From positions 310,866 to 374,865 of the forward strand of contig NZ_FWER01000004.1 in NCBI RefSeq assembly GCF_900169785.1: a DNA stretch of 64,000 nucleotides. The letters run 5' to 3'. The notes below the pieces were generated by a model. It was given only the letters and a program-made list of their open reading frames with translations. It ran no database searches and had not been told where the DNA came from. Shown one piece after another: positions 1-8,614 of the stretch. Numbering within the stretch: the stretch's first letter is position 1; the number at the start of each line of letters is the position of its first letter. Both the position numbers and the translations under genes were made by a program. This DNA is from Rhizobium sullae (GTDB lineage: Bacteria; Pseudomonadota; Alphaproteobacteria; Rhizobiales; Rhizobiaceae).

Positions 1-484
1 CGTTGAGCACCACCAGGCGGGCATCGTCGACCCAGCCATCGGAATATTCGAAGGCCTTGGCAAACACCGGCTTCAGCGGCCGGCCCGCTGGATCGCGGCG
101 CAGGTTCAGCACGGCGGTCGGCGGCAAAAGCTTGCGGCCGCCGAGATGGTCATAGAAGAACAGCCCAAGCCGGATCAGCCAGGCCGGCCGGATACCGCCC
201 TTGTGATAGGGCAGCACGAAGCGCAGCGGCCAGATGATGTGCGGCGCCATGGCCCACAAGATCTCGCGCTCCATCAGCGATTCGCGCACCAGCCGGAACT
301 CGTAATGCTCGAGATAGCGTAGGCCCCCATGGATCAGCTTCGTCGCCCCGGACGACGTCCCGGAGGCAAAGTCGCCCATCTCCGCCAGCGCCACCGAATA
401 GCCGCGCCCAACAGCATCCCGGCAAATGCCGCAGCCGTTGATCCCACCGCCTATCACGAAGAGGTCGTGATATGTTTGGCCCAC
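1..484 (-). CDS. glpD: Aerobic glycerol-3-phosphate dehydrogenase, N-terminal part
   Basis: FAD-dependent membrane-associated enzyme oxidising glycerol-3-phosphate to dihydroxyacetone phosphate and passing electrons to quinone. Translating from a GTG at 484 gives MGQTYHDLFVIGGGINGCGI, with the N-terminal FAD-binding GGGINGCG motif, then TSSGATKLIHGGLRYLEHYE and, near the left edge, EYSDGWVDDARL; all three stretches are typical of GlpD. About 161 codons are present and the gene runs off the window. A GGGGAGGGG ribosome-binding site lies 5 nt before the GTG, which decides the start. A possible frameshift near 420 was checked and excluded: the frame is open throughout. Confidence 0.93.
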   Translation of the reverse strand, partial: MGQTYHDLFVIGGGINGCGICRDAVGRGYSVALAEMGDFASGTSSGATKLIHGGLRYLEHYEFRLVRESLMEREILWAMAPHIIWPLRFVLPYHKGGIRPAWLIRLGLFFYDHLGGRKLLPPTAVLNLRRDPAGRPLKPVFAKAFEYSDGWVDDARLVVLN

Positions 485-546
485 TTTAACCCCTCCCCGT
501 GTGCCGGATTCGATTTGCGTCGAGCGCGCAATTCGAAAGTGATTGA

Positions 547-575
547 AGTTAAAACGAAAACTATTCGCGTGTCAA
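547..575 (-). promoter_or_regulatory. glpD promoter with repeated TTCG-type half-sites
   Basis: Read leftward, TTGACA (570-575) and TTAACT (547-552) are separated by 17 bp and lie about 65-90 bp before the glpD start. In and around it are repeated short motifs on the + strand: TTCGAAAGT (532-540), AACGAAAACT (553-562) and AAACGAATG (574-582). Repeated half-sites of this kind are what a DeoR-family repressor such as GlpR binds. No glpR gene lies in the window, so that assignment is an inference. Confidence 0.5.
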
Positions 576-671
576 ACGAATGCTTCTCATACTAATGGAG
601 GGCAGCTCGGCGCACCTGAGCTCGGCGATCAATAGAGGCTATTGGACTGCCTGACGGTTGGCCTCAACCGC

Positions 672-1586
672 TCAATTGTGCCGTGAGAGGAAGCGGGATA
701 TCGTGGAAAGGCAAAGCTCTTTTTCCTCGACATGCGGCATATGGCTGGAATTTTCGAAGAGCACCCATTCGCAACCGCGAACGCGCTCCAAATACGGCCT
801 GACCACCTCTGGCGTCGCTTCGTCGTATTTCCCGGAAATCACCAACGTGGGAGCGTGGATCTGATCGAGGCGATCTTCGATCGTCCAATCCTTCATCGTA
901 CCGATAACGTGAAACTCCGTCGGACCGTTCATGTTGCGATAGACCGTGCTATCCTCGTCCATGATTGCGAAAGTACGAGCCACTTCGGGTGGCCAGGGCA
1001 CCACGCGGCAGACATGGCGGTCGTAGAAGACCCGCGAGGCGGCAATATAGTCCGGGTCGGTAAGTGTGCCGGCCAGCTCGTGTTGCAGCAGCGTATCCTG
1101 AACCTCCTTAGGCAGCTCTTTGCGCAGCCGATTGGCTTCCGCGACCCAGGTATGCATGTTGGCCGGCGAATTGGCGATGATGAGCGCCTTAAGACCCTTT
1201 GGCCGGCGCACGGCATGTTCGGCACCCAGCATGCCGCCCCAGGACTGGCCGAGAAAGGCATACCGCTCGTGAATGCCCAAGTGCCCCAGCAGCGCGTCGA
1301 GTTCCTCGAGGAAAAGAGCGACTGTCCAGAAATCCGGACCTTTCTCCGGCAGACGTGTCGAATTGCCGTTTCCAAGCTGGTCGTAATGGATGACCGGACG
1401 GCCGTCGAGCTCGGATATATCTTTGAAGGAATCGACGTAATCATGCGTGCATCCTGGTCCGCCATGGGCCACGATCAAAGGCAGCTTGCCACTATCGAGC
1501 GATCCTGTAACCCGAAACCAGGTGCTATACTCCCGAAAGGGCAAATAGGCTTCCTTCGACATCACAGCAGCCACGACATTCTCCAT
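672..1586 (-). CDS. Proline iminopeptidase-like alpha/beta hydrolase (Pip 1)
   Basis: A 304-residue alpha/beta hydrolase of peptidase family S33. It has the oxyanion motif HGGPG (41-45), the nucleophile elbow GQSWGG with Ser about 115, an acidic residue in GKYDEATP and the catalytic His in SSHMPHVE near the C terminus. Family members remove N-terminal proline or act on related small amides. It lies 60 bp downstream of the luxR-type gene on the same strand, probably co-transcribed. A pip gene next to a LuxR solo is the hallmark of the XccR/OryR/PsoR/NesR/PipR group. No clear Shine-Dalgarno precedes the ATG; Met9 is an alternative start. The true substrate is unknown. Confidence 0.85.
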   Translation of the reverse strand: MENVVAAVMSKEAYLPFREYSTWFRVTGSLDSGKLPLIVAHGGPGCTHDYVDSFKDISELDGRPVIHYDQLGNGNSTRLPEKGPDFWTVALFLEELDALLGHLGIHERYAFLGQSWGGMLGAEHAVRRPKGLKALIIANSPANMHTWVAEANRLRKELPKEVQDTLLQHELAGTLTDPDYIAASRVFYDRHVCRVVPWPPEVARTFAIMDEDSTVYRNMNGPTEFHVIGTMKDWTIEDRLDQIHAPTLVISGKYDEATPEVVRPYLERVRGCEWVLFENSSHMPHVEEKELCLSTISRFLSRHN

Positions 1587-1646
1587 CTGTTGCTAGGGGC
1601 GATGGAAACATAACGTGGCGTTCGGGCCTGCGGCAGCTATCACAAG

Positions 1647-2423
1647 TTATAGGATGGCTGGTTTTTCAAGCATACGGTAATGCGTGGCACGCACCACCGC
1701 TTGGGTACGGTTTTTAGCACCAAGCTTCTTGGCGGCGGCATTGAGATGCATGACGACCGTCGGAACCGAACGCTCGATAATGCGGGAAATCTCCTTGGCC
1801 GAATAGCCTTCCGCGGAATAGCGCAGGCATTCGCGCTCGCGCTCGGTCAGCCGGATCTTGCCGACGCTGCGTGCCTCTGCATCGAAGAGCCCGTAAGCGG
1901 CTTCATGGAAAACGTGGGCGAGAAGATTGAAATCCGCGATATAGCGCAGAGCATCCATCTCGAAATCCCGTTTGGCCCCGAAACGTATGCCTGTCACTGT
2001 CGCGTAGTCGCCATGCGGCATATGAACGGGAACAGTGACGCCTGTCGACATGTCCCGCTCGCCGAGATAGCGCGCGACCGGTTCCGTATCCCTGCTCATG
2101 AAGCGTCTGATGAGCGTGTCGGCGTCCGCATCATAGTTCCAGAAGAAGGGAGCCGATGTGCGCAGCGCTACCTGCTGAACCGGATCGATGCGAAAGTAAC
2201 CGCGATTGCACCAGTATTCGTGCATGTCCTCTGAAATATTGCGCAGTTTCAGAAGCGACGGAATCATGATCTCGCCGTCAAGATCGAAGGCGACCGGCGT
2301 ATAGTCATAGATAAGCGCTTCGTAGCCCAGGTGTTTCATTGCTTCGAACACTTGATCGATCCGGCCATCCAAAGTCGAATGAGCGGTGAACTGCCGTCTG
2401 ATCGTTCCAATTTCGTCGAGCAT
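1647..2423 (-). CDS. LuxR-family solo regulator of the plant-responsive (PAB) type
   Basis: About 258 residues: an N-terminal autoinducer-binding domain and a C-terminal GerE/LuxR helix-turn-helix (LTERERECLRYSAEGYSAKEIS region). No luxI-type synthase is present, so it is a solo. With TraR numbering anchored on the conserved IDP (Asp70-Pro71), position 57 is Met and 61 is Trp (MHEYW) instead of the Trp57 and Tyr61 of acyl-homoserine-lactone receptors, while Trp85 is kept. These two changes define plant-associated-bacteria LuxR solos that sense plant-derived low-molecular-weight compounds. A GTG at 2462 would add 13 unlikely residues; the ATG at 2423 fits the family. It probably regulates the flanking pip genes and the transporter at 3494-8511. 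Confidence 0.88.
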   Translation of the reverse strand: MLDEIGTIRRQFTAHSTLDGRIDQVFEAMKHLGYEALIYDYTPVAFDLDGEIMIPSLLKLRNISEDMHEYWCNRGYFRIDPVQQVALRTSAPFFWNYDADADTLIRRFMSRDTEPVARYLGERDMSTGVTVPVHMPHGDYATVTGIRFGAKRDFEMDALRYIADFNLLAHVFHEAAYGLFDAEARSVGKIRLTERERECLRYSAEGYSAKEISRIIERSVPTVVMHLNAAAKKLGAKNRTQAVVRATHYRMLEKPAIL

Positions 2424-2551
2424 AACGAACCCCGCGGCGCAACGTTTGGGGCGACCTATCACTTCTTATAGCTAGCCTGGTTCGCCTCTTCTGGTAAAAA
2501 TTTAGCCACGCCCAAATGTTGAGCAAGTAAAATCTTTGCTGGAGAGCCATA

Positions 2552-3442
2552 ATGTGGCGAGAGATAGAGCCAGACGACCGCTTTGAAGTGGAAGTCGACG
2601 GCTATCGCGTGGTCGCCTATAGTCACGGCAACGGCAGTGAGACCGTCTTCTGCCTGAACGGCGGCCCCGGCCTTCCCTGTGACTATCTGCGTGAGGCGCA
2701 TTCCTGCCTCATCGATCAAGGCTATCGCGTCGTCACGTTCGACCAGCTCGGCACCGGCTTCTCTGATCGGCCGGAGGATGCCTCGCTTTGGACGATCGGC
2801 CGATATGTCGAGGAAACCGAGACCGTGCGGAAAGCACTCGGCCTTGGCAAGGTCCACATGCTTGGTCATTCCTGGGGCGGCTGGCTGGCTATCGACTATG
2901 CCCTCACCTACCCTGAAAATCTTCGAACACTCATTCTCGAGGATACCGTTGCCGACATGCCGCACCTCGTCTCCGAGCTGGCGCGGCTGAGAGCCGCACT
3001 CGGTCCCGAAACCGTCGCGATGATGCAGAAGCATGAGGCGCAGGGAACCTACGATCATCCCGAATATCTGGCCGCTGTAACGATCCTGAACTATCGGCAC
3101 GTCTGCCGCCTGCCGGAATGGCCGGTGCCGGTGCGCCGGTCGCTCGACGACTGGAATATGGGACCCTACACCACGATACAGGGACCGAATGAATTTCTCT
3201 ATATCGGCAATCTGAAGGACTGGAACCGCATTCCCGACCTCCATCGCATTAAAGTCCCGGTGCTGATCACAACCGGCGAACATGACGAACTGACACCCGC
3301 GTGCGCGCTGCGTATGAAGCTTGCGCTGCCCGACGCCGAACTCAAGGTATTTGCCAACGCAAGCCATATGCCCTTCTATGAGAATCCCGGAGACTACTAT
3401 CCCGCAATTCTCGGTTTCCTCTCGCGTCATAGGGCGGACTGA
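2552..3442 (+). CDS. Proline iminopeptidase-like alpha/beta hydrolase (Pip 2)
   Basis: A 296-residue S33-type alpha/beta hydrolase, paralogous to the product at 672-1586. It shows GHSWGG with Ser about 107, GEHDELTP (acid) and ASHMPFYENP (His). The oxyanion motif is NGGPG (36-40) rather than the usual HGGPG, and the cap region differs from Pip 1, so the two enzymes probably act on different amides. GGAG lies 8 nt before the ATG. It is divergent from the luxR-type gene and starts the rightward operon that continues, after 51 bp, into the peptide-type ABC transporter, so hydrolysis and import are likely coupled. Confidence 0.87.
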   Translation: MWREIEPDDRFEVEVDGYRVVAYSHGNGSETVFCLNGGPGLPCDYLREAHSCLIDQGYRVVTFDQLGTGFSDRPEDASLWTIGRYVEETETVRKALGLGKVHMLGHSWGGWLAIDYALTYPENLRTLILEDTVADMPHLVSELARLRAALGPETVAMMQKHEAQGTYDHPEYLAAVTILNYRHVCRLPEWPVPVRRSLDDWNMGPYTTIQGPNEFLYIGNLKDWNRIPDLHRIKVPVLITTGEHDELTPACALRMKLALPDAELKVFANASHMPFYENPGDYYPAILGFLSRHRAD

Positions 3443-3493
3443 TGCGGGAAGACGCGATCAAAACCGGACGAAGGCAGGAGGGCGATCGCTGCC

Positions 3494-4432
3494 ATGCATC
3501 GCTATAAGTTCGTTCTGACAAGACCGCTGCAATTCCTGCCGGTCATTTTCGGCATCAGCGTCATCACCTTCACTCTGGTGCGACTTATTCCAGGAGATCC
3601 CGCGCGTGTCATCCTGGGCGCCCGCGCCACGCCCACGGCCCTCGCGAACGTCCGCACACAATACGGGCTGGATCAGCCTCTCTGGCTGCAATATTTCTAT
3701 TTTCTCAAAAATCTCGCAAATGGTGAGATGGGCAGGTCCATCCTCTACAAGATAGACGTTCTCCAACTCATCCTAACGCGCATCGAACCAACGACGGCGC
3801 TCGTGATCTCCAGCGTGATTCTGTCGGTTGCAATCGCCATTCCCGTGGCCGCGATCGCCTCTCGCAACAGCGGCCGGGCGCCGGATCATGCCGTTCGCAT
3901 TATCTCGACTTTCGGCATCGGCTTCCCCCCTTTCTGGCTGGGGCTAATGCTGATCATTCTTTTCAGCGTCCAACTTGGCGTTTTGCCAGTTTCAGGCTAT
4001 GGCAGTAGCATCGGCGATAAACTGGCGCATCTCGTCCTGCCAAGCCTCACCATTGCGCTTTCCCTCTCCACAGTACTGACGCGTAGCCTGCGTGCTGCGA
4101 TGGTCGAAGCCCTGAAGTCGGATGTCGCGACGGCGGCGCGGGCGCGCGGAATGCCGGAAAGCATCGTCTTTTGGCGCCACGTTGTGCCGAACTCCTTGGT
4201 TCCGACAATCAACCTGCTGGCGGTCAATGTCGGCTGGCTGATCGGTGGAACGGTCGTTTTGGAAAGCATCTTCGCACTGCCCGGCATGGGACAGTTGCTA
4301 GTGCGCGCCATCTTCTCCCGCGACTATATGGTCGTCCAGGGTGTCGCCATGGTTTTCGCGTGCGCCACCGTACTCGTCAACTTCATCGCCGACATCGTGA
4401 CGGTTGCCGCTGATCCGAGGGTGAAGCTATGA
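3494..4432 (+). CDS. Peptide-type ABC transporter permease 1 (DppB-like)
   Basis: A 312-residue inner-membrane permease of the dipeptide/oligopeptide/nickel family. It begins with one membrane helix (PLQFLPVIFGISVITFTLVR), has an early periplasmic loop with GDPARVILGARAT, then the usual five helices. The EAA loop, ARARGMPESIVFWRHVVPNSLVP, contacts the ATPase. GGAGG lies upstream at a somewhat long spacing. The stop overlaps the next start (ATGA). It forms the channel with the product of 4429-5280. Confidence 0.93.
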   Translation: MHRYKFVLTRPLQFLPVIFGISVITFTLVRLIPGDPARVILGARATPTALANVRTQYGLDQPLWLQYFYFLKNLANGEMGRSILYKIDVLQLILTRIEPTTALVISSVILSVAIAIPVAAIASRNSGRAPDHAVRIISTFGIGFPPFWLGLMLIILFSVQLGVLPVSGYGSSIGDKLAHLVLPSLTIALSLSTVLTRSLRAAMVEALKSDVATAARARGMPESIVFWRHVVPNSLVPTINLLAVNVGWLIGGTVVLESIFALPGMGQLLVRAIFSRDYMVVQGVAMVFACATVLVNFIADIVTVAADPRVKL

Positions 4433-5280
4433 GCGTCCAGGCGATCGAGCCCTCCCCCTTCAGCTGGCGCCGGTTTTTCGGCAAGCGGCTCGCGCTCGCG
4501 ATCGGCGGCGGCATATTGCTGTTCTTCCTTCTGCTCGCGATCGGCGCGCCTCTCATTGCGCCCTATGATCCTATCCTCCAGAATGCCGATGTTCGTCTCC
4601 AATCACCTTCTCTTCTCCATCCGTTCGGCACGGACAATTTCGGTCGGGACATTCTTTCGCGCGTCATCTGGGGCACACGGATCGACCTGCAGATCGCGGT
4701 GATCGGCGTCCTCTTTCCGTTCCTGATCGGGACCGCCGTCGGCACGATCGCGGGCTTCTTCGGCGGGGCGGTCGATGCGCTGTTCATGCGGCTCGTTGAC
4801 ATCATCCTCGCATTTCCCTTCCTAGTGCTGATGCTCTCGATCATCGCCATTCTTGGGCCGGGCTTGGGGAGCTTTTACATCGCCATGGCCTTGGTCGGCT
4901 GGGTCTCCTATGCGCGGCTGATCAGGGCTCAAATGCTGACGCTTAAGAACGCCGACTACGCCATCGCTGCCGTCAGCCTCGGCTTCAGCCGCTTCCGCAT
5001 CATGTTCCGCCATCTGCTGCCGAATGCGGTCGCCGGGTCGATTGTCTTTTCGATGTCGGATGCGACGCTTGTGCTCTTGAGCGGCGCGGCCGTCAGCTAT
5101 CTCGGCCTTGGTGTACAGCCTCCGCTTGCCGAGTGGGGCGTCATGGTCGCGGAAGGCCAGAGCTTCATCACGACGGCCTGGTGGATCACGCTCTTCCCCG
5201 GCCTTTCCATCGTCTGCCTTGCTTTCGGTTTCAGCATGCTTGGCGACGGGCTCGCCGAATTGCTTGGGGTCCACGAATGA
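4429..5280 (+). CDS. Peptide-type ABC transporter permease 2 (DppC-like)
   Basis: A 283-residue second channel subunit. It has the N-terminal OppC-type helix (LALAIGGGILLFFLLLAIGA), then the typical PSLLHPFGTDNFGRDILSR segment and the EAA loop ending in FRHLLPNAVAG. It overlaps the upstream permease and the downstream ATPase gene by ATGA junctions, indicating translational coupling. Confidence 0.93.
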   Translation: MSVQAIEPSPFSWRRFFGKRLALAIGGGILLFFLLLAIGAPLIAPYDPILQNADVRLQSPSLLHPFGTDNFGRDILSRVIWGTRIDLQIAVIGVLFPFLIGTAVGTIAGFFGGAVDALFMRLVDIILAFPFLVLMLSIIAILGPGLGSFYIAMALVGWVSYARLIRAQMLTLKNADYAIAAVSLGFSRFRIMFRHLLPNAVAGSIVFSMSDATLVLLSGAAVSYLGLGVQPPLAEWGVMVAEGQSFITTAWWITLFPGLSIVCLAFGFSMLGDGLAELLGVHE

Positions 5281-6977
5281 GCGCCCCCGTGCTTTCCGTC
5301 CGCGACCTGACCATCAGGGGCCATCTCGACACCGGTACACGCACCCTAATAGACGCCGTGTCGCTTGATCTCGGCAAGGACGAAATCCTCGGTCTCGTCG
5401 GCGAAAGCGGTTCGGGTAAAAGCCTTTTCTGCCGTTCGCTAGTGCGGCTGCTGCCGTCGTCGCTTCTCAGGATCGAAGGCGGGTCTGTTCTCCTCGAAGG
5501 CCGCGATCTGACGAAGGTCAGCGACGCCGAGATGCTGGCCGTTCGCGGCAGCGAAATTGGGATGATCTTTCAGAACCCGACAAGCCATCTCGATCCGGTC
5601 ATGCGGATAGGCGACCAGATCGCTGAAGGCATCCGCTATCATCATGGATTGAATGCGCGAGGCGCGCGCGCTGCCGCGACGGAAATTCTGAGCCAAGTCG
5701 GCTTTCCTGACCCGGCTCGGCAATATGATAGCTATCCGCATGAATTTTCAGGCGGCATGCGCCAGCGTGCGATGATCGGTGTCGCGCTTTCATGTAATCC
5801 GAAAATCCTGATCGCCGACGAGCCGACTACGGCGCTGGATGTAACGATCCAGGCTCAAATCCTGAAACTGCTGATGGAAATACGCGACAAGCGTGGCCTC
5901 TCCATCATTCTCATTACCCACGATCTCGGCATCGTCGCCCAGACTTGTGACCGGATTGCCGTGCTTCGCGGCGGCAAGCTGCTCGAGGAGGGGCCGAAAC
6001 GTGCGATCCTTTCCAAGCCTCAGCATCCCTACACGACCAATCTGATCAATAGCCACCCGTCCATGCCCGACTCCGCTCCTGCCGAGGTAATTAAGGCGAG
6101 CGGCGTCACCAAACCTCTTCTCGAAGTCGACGACCTGAATGTATGCTTCAAAGTCGGCGGTAGCCTTTTCAAGGGAGGCGGCAAGAGCGTGAGTGCCGTC
6201 TCCGGTGTCAGCCTGCGGGTGATGCCTGGCGAAACTGTCGGCATCGTCGGAGAGTCCGGCAGCGGCAAGAGTACGCTCGCACGGGCAGTTCTGGGACTCG
6301 CACCGATCTCCTCCGGACATGTGACGTTTGACGGCATCGACATCGCACAGCAGAAGGCCTCCGGCCTTGCCAAACTGCGCCACGAGACAGCGATGGTTTT
6401 CCAGGATCCCTATAACGCGCTCAATCCTCGACTGACGATTGGCAGCACGCTTGGCGAAGTGTTGAAGGTGCACGGCAAGATCGCGGCAGCGGACATTCCG
6501 GCACGGATCGGCGAATTGCTCGATCTCGTCGGACTGGAACGCGAATTCGCCAATCGCAAGCCGCGCAGCATGAGCGGCGGCCAGTGCCAGCGCGCGGGAA
6601 TCGCGCGGGCGCTCGCAGTCGACCCGAAGCTCATCATCGCCGACGAGTGCGTGGCGGCTCTCGACGTCACCATCCAGGCACAGATCATCGATCTTTTCCG
6701 CGAACTCAAGGAAAAGATGAAGTTGACGCTGATCTTTATCGCTCACGACCTCGCCATCGTGCGCAATCTCTGCGAGCGCGTCGTCGTCATGTATCAGGGG
6801 GAGATCGTGGAGGAAGGATCCTCCGAGGAGGTCTTCGCGCGGCCGAAGCATGCCTATACCGCAGCCCTGATTGCCGCCATTCCCGATATCGATCCGGACA
6901 AGCCGTTGCTGCGGGCCGGGATGCGCCACGACGAGCCGCAGTCCACACCGCTTCAGCCAGCCAAATGCATGCCATAA
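5277..6977 (+). CDS. Fused dual-domain peptide ABC transporter ATP-binding protein (DppD-DppF type)
   Basis: A 566-residue protein with two complete nucleotide-binding domains in one chain, as in GsiA/YejF, rather than separate DppD and DppF. Domain 1 has Walker A GESGSGKS, signature FSGGMRQR and Walker [11 protein letters not shown]; domain 2 has GESGSGKS, signature MSGGQCQR and [10 protein letters not shown], where the usual DEP is DEC. The short oligopeptide-type C-terminal extensions (HPYT and HAYT) are present in both halves. The ATG at 5277 overlaps the permease stop; an upstream in-frame start inside the permease gene is not credible. Confidence 0.92.
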   Translation: MSAPVLSVRDLTIRGHLDTGTRTLIDAVSLDLGKDEILGLVGESGSGKSLFCRSLVRLLPSSLLRIEGGSVLLEGRDLTKVSDAEMLAVRGSEIGMIFQNPTSHLDPVMRIGDQIAEGIRYHHGLNARGARAAATEILSQVGFPDPARQYDSYPHEFSGGMRQRAMIGVALSCNPKILIADEPTTALDVTIQAQILKLLMEIRDKRGLSIILITHDLGIVAQTCDRIAVLRGGKLLEEGPKRAILSKPQHPYTTNLINSHPSMPDSAPAEVIKASGVTKPLLEVDDLNVCFKVGGSLFKGGGKSVSAVSGVSLRVMPGETVGIVGESGSGKSTLARAVLGLAPISSGHVTFDGIDIAQQKASGLAKLRHETAMVFQDPYNALNPRLTIGSTLGEVLKVHGKIAAADIPARIGELLDLVGLEREFANRKPRSMSGGQCQRAGIARALAVDPKLIIADECVAALDVTIQAQIIDLFRELKEKMKLTLIFIAHDLAIVRNLCERVVVMYQGEIVEEGSSEEVFARPKHAYTAALIAAIPDIDPDKPLLRAGMRHDEPQSTPLQPAKCMP

Positions 6978-6996
6978 CAACGAAGGGAACAAACGC

Positions 6997-8511
6997 ATGA
7001 CAAACAAATGGAAGATAGTCGGGCTAGCAGCCATCGTGGCTGGCCTCACGCTAAGTGCAAGCTATGCCGACGCAGCCGGGGTTCTAACCATCGGGCGTCG
7101 CGAAGACTCGACGACTTTTGATCCGATCAAGACGGCCCAGAACATCGACAACTGGGTCTTCTCGAATGTCTATGACGTGCTGATACGTGTCGACAAGACG
7201 GGAACCAAGCTGGAGCCTGGCCTTGCCGAAAGCTGGACCGTTTCCGACGACGGCCTCACCTATACGTTTAAGATCCGCGATGCCAAATTCTCCGATGGTT
7301 CACCGCTGACGGCCGGGGATGCCGCCTATAGCCTGCTGCGCATTCGCGATGATGAGACATCGCTCTGGAGCGACTCCTACAAGGTCGTCGACACGGCTGT
7401 CGCAACCGACGACCGCACGCTGACCGTCAAGCTCAAGAACCTTTCCGTACCATTTCTTTCGACGTTGGCACTTCCGAACGCCTCGGTGATCTCGAAGAAA
7501 GGCATGGAAGAAATGGGCTCCGATGCTTACGGTGAAAAGCCAATCGCATCCGGTGCCTTCGTGGTTGACGAGTGGCGCCGCGGCGACCGTATCATCCTGA
7601 AGAAAAACCCCTATTTCTGGCAGGCGGATCGAGTGAAGCTCGATGGCGTCGAATGGATCTCCGTGCCGGACGACAACACGCGCATGCTGAATGTCCAGGC
7701 CGGCCAGCTCGACGCCGCGATCTTCGTGCCCTTCTCCCGTGTCGAAGAACTCAAGAAGGACCCGAACCTTACCGTCACTATCGATGCCTCGACCCGCGAG
7801 GACCATCTGCTGATCAATCATGCGCACGGCGCACTCGCCAAGAAGGAAGTCCGCCAGGCACTCGATATGGCGATCGACAAGAAGGCGATCGTCGACGCCG
7901 TGACCTTCGGCCAGGGAACCCTCGCCAATTCTTATGTCCCGAAGGGCGCCCTCTATTATTACGCAGACAACATGCAGCGCTCTTATGATCCGGAAAAGGC
8001 CAAGGAGATGCTGGCGGCAGCCGGCGCATCAGGCTTAACGCTGAACTATCTGATCCGCGCGGGCGACGAAGTTGACGAACAGACCGCCGTTCTGGTCCAG
8101 CAGCAGCTTCAGAAGGCCGGTATTATCGCCAACCTGCAGAAAGTCGATCCAAGCCAGGAATGGGATATGACGGTCGCCGGCGATTACGACATCTCGGTCA
8201 ACTACTGGACGAACGACATTCTCGATCCGGACCAGAAGACGACCTTCGTGCTCGGGCACGACTCCAACAACAACTACTTGACCAACTACAAGAACGAAAA
8301 GGTGAAGGAACTGGTAGCCGCGGCCCGTCTGGAGATCGATCCAAAGAAGCGCGAGCAGATGTATGTCGATCTTCAAAAGATGGCGAAGGATGACGTCAAC
8401 TGGATCGACCTTTACTACAGCCCGTACATCAACGTCTCCCGCAAGCACATTGAGAACTTCTACCAGAACCCGCTTGGCCGTTTCTTCCTGGAAGATACGG
8501 TTAAGAACTGA
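6997..8511 (+). CDS. Peptide-type ABC transporter substrate-binding protein
   Basis: A 504-residue periplasmic binding protein of SBP family 5 (dipeptide/oligopeptide/nickel). A signal peptide (KIVGLAAIVAGLTLSASYADA) is followed by the family core, including EPGLAESWTVSDDGLTYTFKI and later KKNPYFWQ. AAGGGA lies 9 nt before the ATG. It is the last gene of the importer in this operon. In PipR-type loci a comparable importer brings in the plant-derived effector, so an ethanolamine-derived or short peptide-like amide is a reasonable but untested ligand. Confidence 0.92.
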   Translation: MTNKWKIVGLAAIVAGLTLSASYADAAGVLTIGRREDSTTFDPIKTAQNIDNWVFSNVYDVLIRVDKTGTKLEPGLAESWTVSDDGLTYTFKIRDAKFSDGSPLTAGDAAYSLLRIRDDETSLWSDSYKVVDTAVATDDRTLTVKLKNLSVPFLSTLALPNASVISKKGMEEMGSDAYGEKPIASGAFVVDEWRRGDRIILKKNPYFWQADRVKLDGVEWISVPDDNTRMLNVQAGQLDAAIFVPFSRVEELKKDPNLTVTIDASTREDHLLINHAHGALAKKEVRQALDMAIDKKAIVDAVTFGQGTLANSYVPKGALYYYADNMQRSYDPEKAKEMLAAAGASGLTLNYLIRAGDEVDEQTAVLVQQQLQKAGIIANLQKVDPSQEWDMTVAGDYDISVNYWTNDILDPDQKTTFVLGHDSNNNYLTNYKNEKVKELVAAARLEIDPKKREQMYVDLQKMAKDDVNWIDLYYSPYINVSRKHIENFYQNPLGRFFLEDTVKN

Positions 8512-8523
8512 TCGATTGCTGCA

Positions 8524-8556
8524 ATTTAAAACGCCGCCACTCCACTGGATGGCGGC
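8524..8556 (-). terminator. Rho-independent terminator between convergent operons
   Basis: A 7-bp stem GCCGCCA/TGGCGGC (8533-8539 and 8550-8556) with a 10-nt loop. Read leftward it is followed by GTTTTAAATT, so it best terminates the sugar operon ending at 8615. It could also slow transcription from the peptide operon ending at 8511. Confidence 0.7.
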
Positions 8557-8614
8557 GCCCAATTCGTCGGGAAGTCGCGGCGCAGAGATTACCTCCCCGC
8601 GCTTTTCTCGTTCG

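Noticed and set aside
400..440. Apparent single-base frameshift in glpD
   Set aside because: A careful reverse complement of 411-440 keeps the frame open (GICRDAVGRGYS), so the gene is intact in this window.
2522..2540. AGCAAGTAAAATCTTTGCT as a lux-box-like operator for the second pip gene
   Set aside because: The dyad is imperfect, AT-rich and abuts the ribosome-binding site, where an activator such as a LuxR solo would not be expected to bind.
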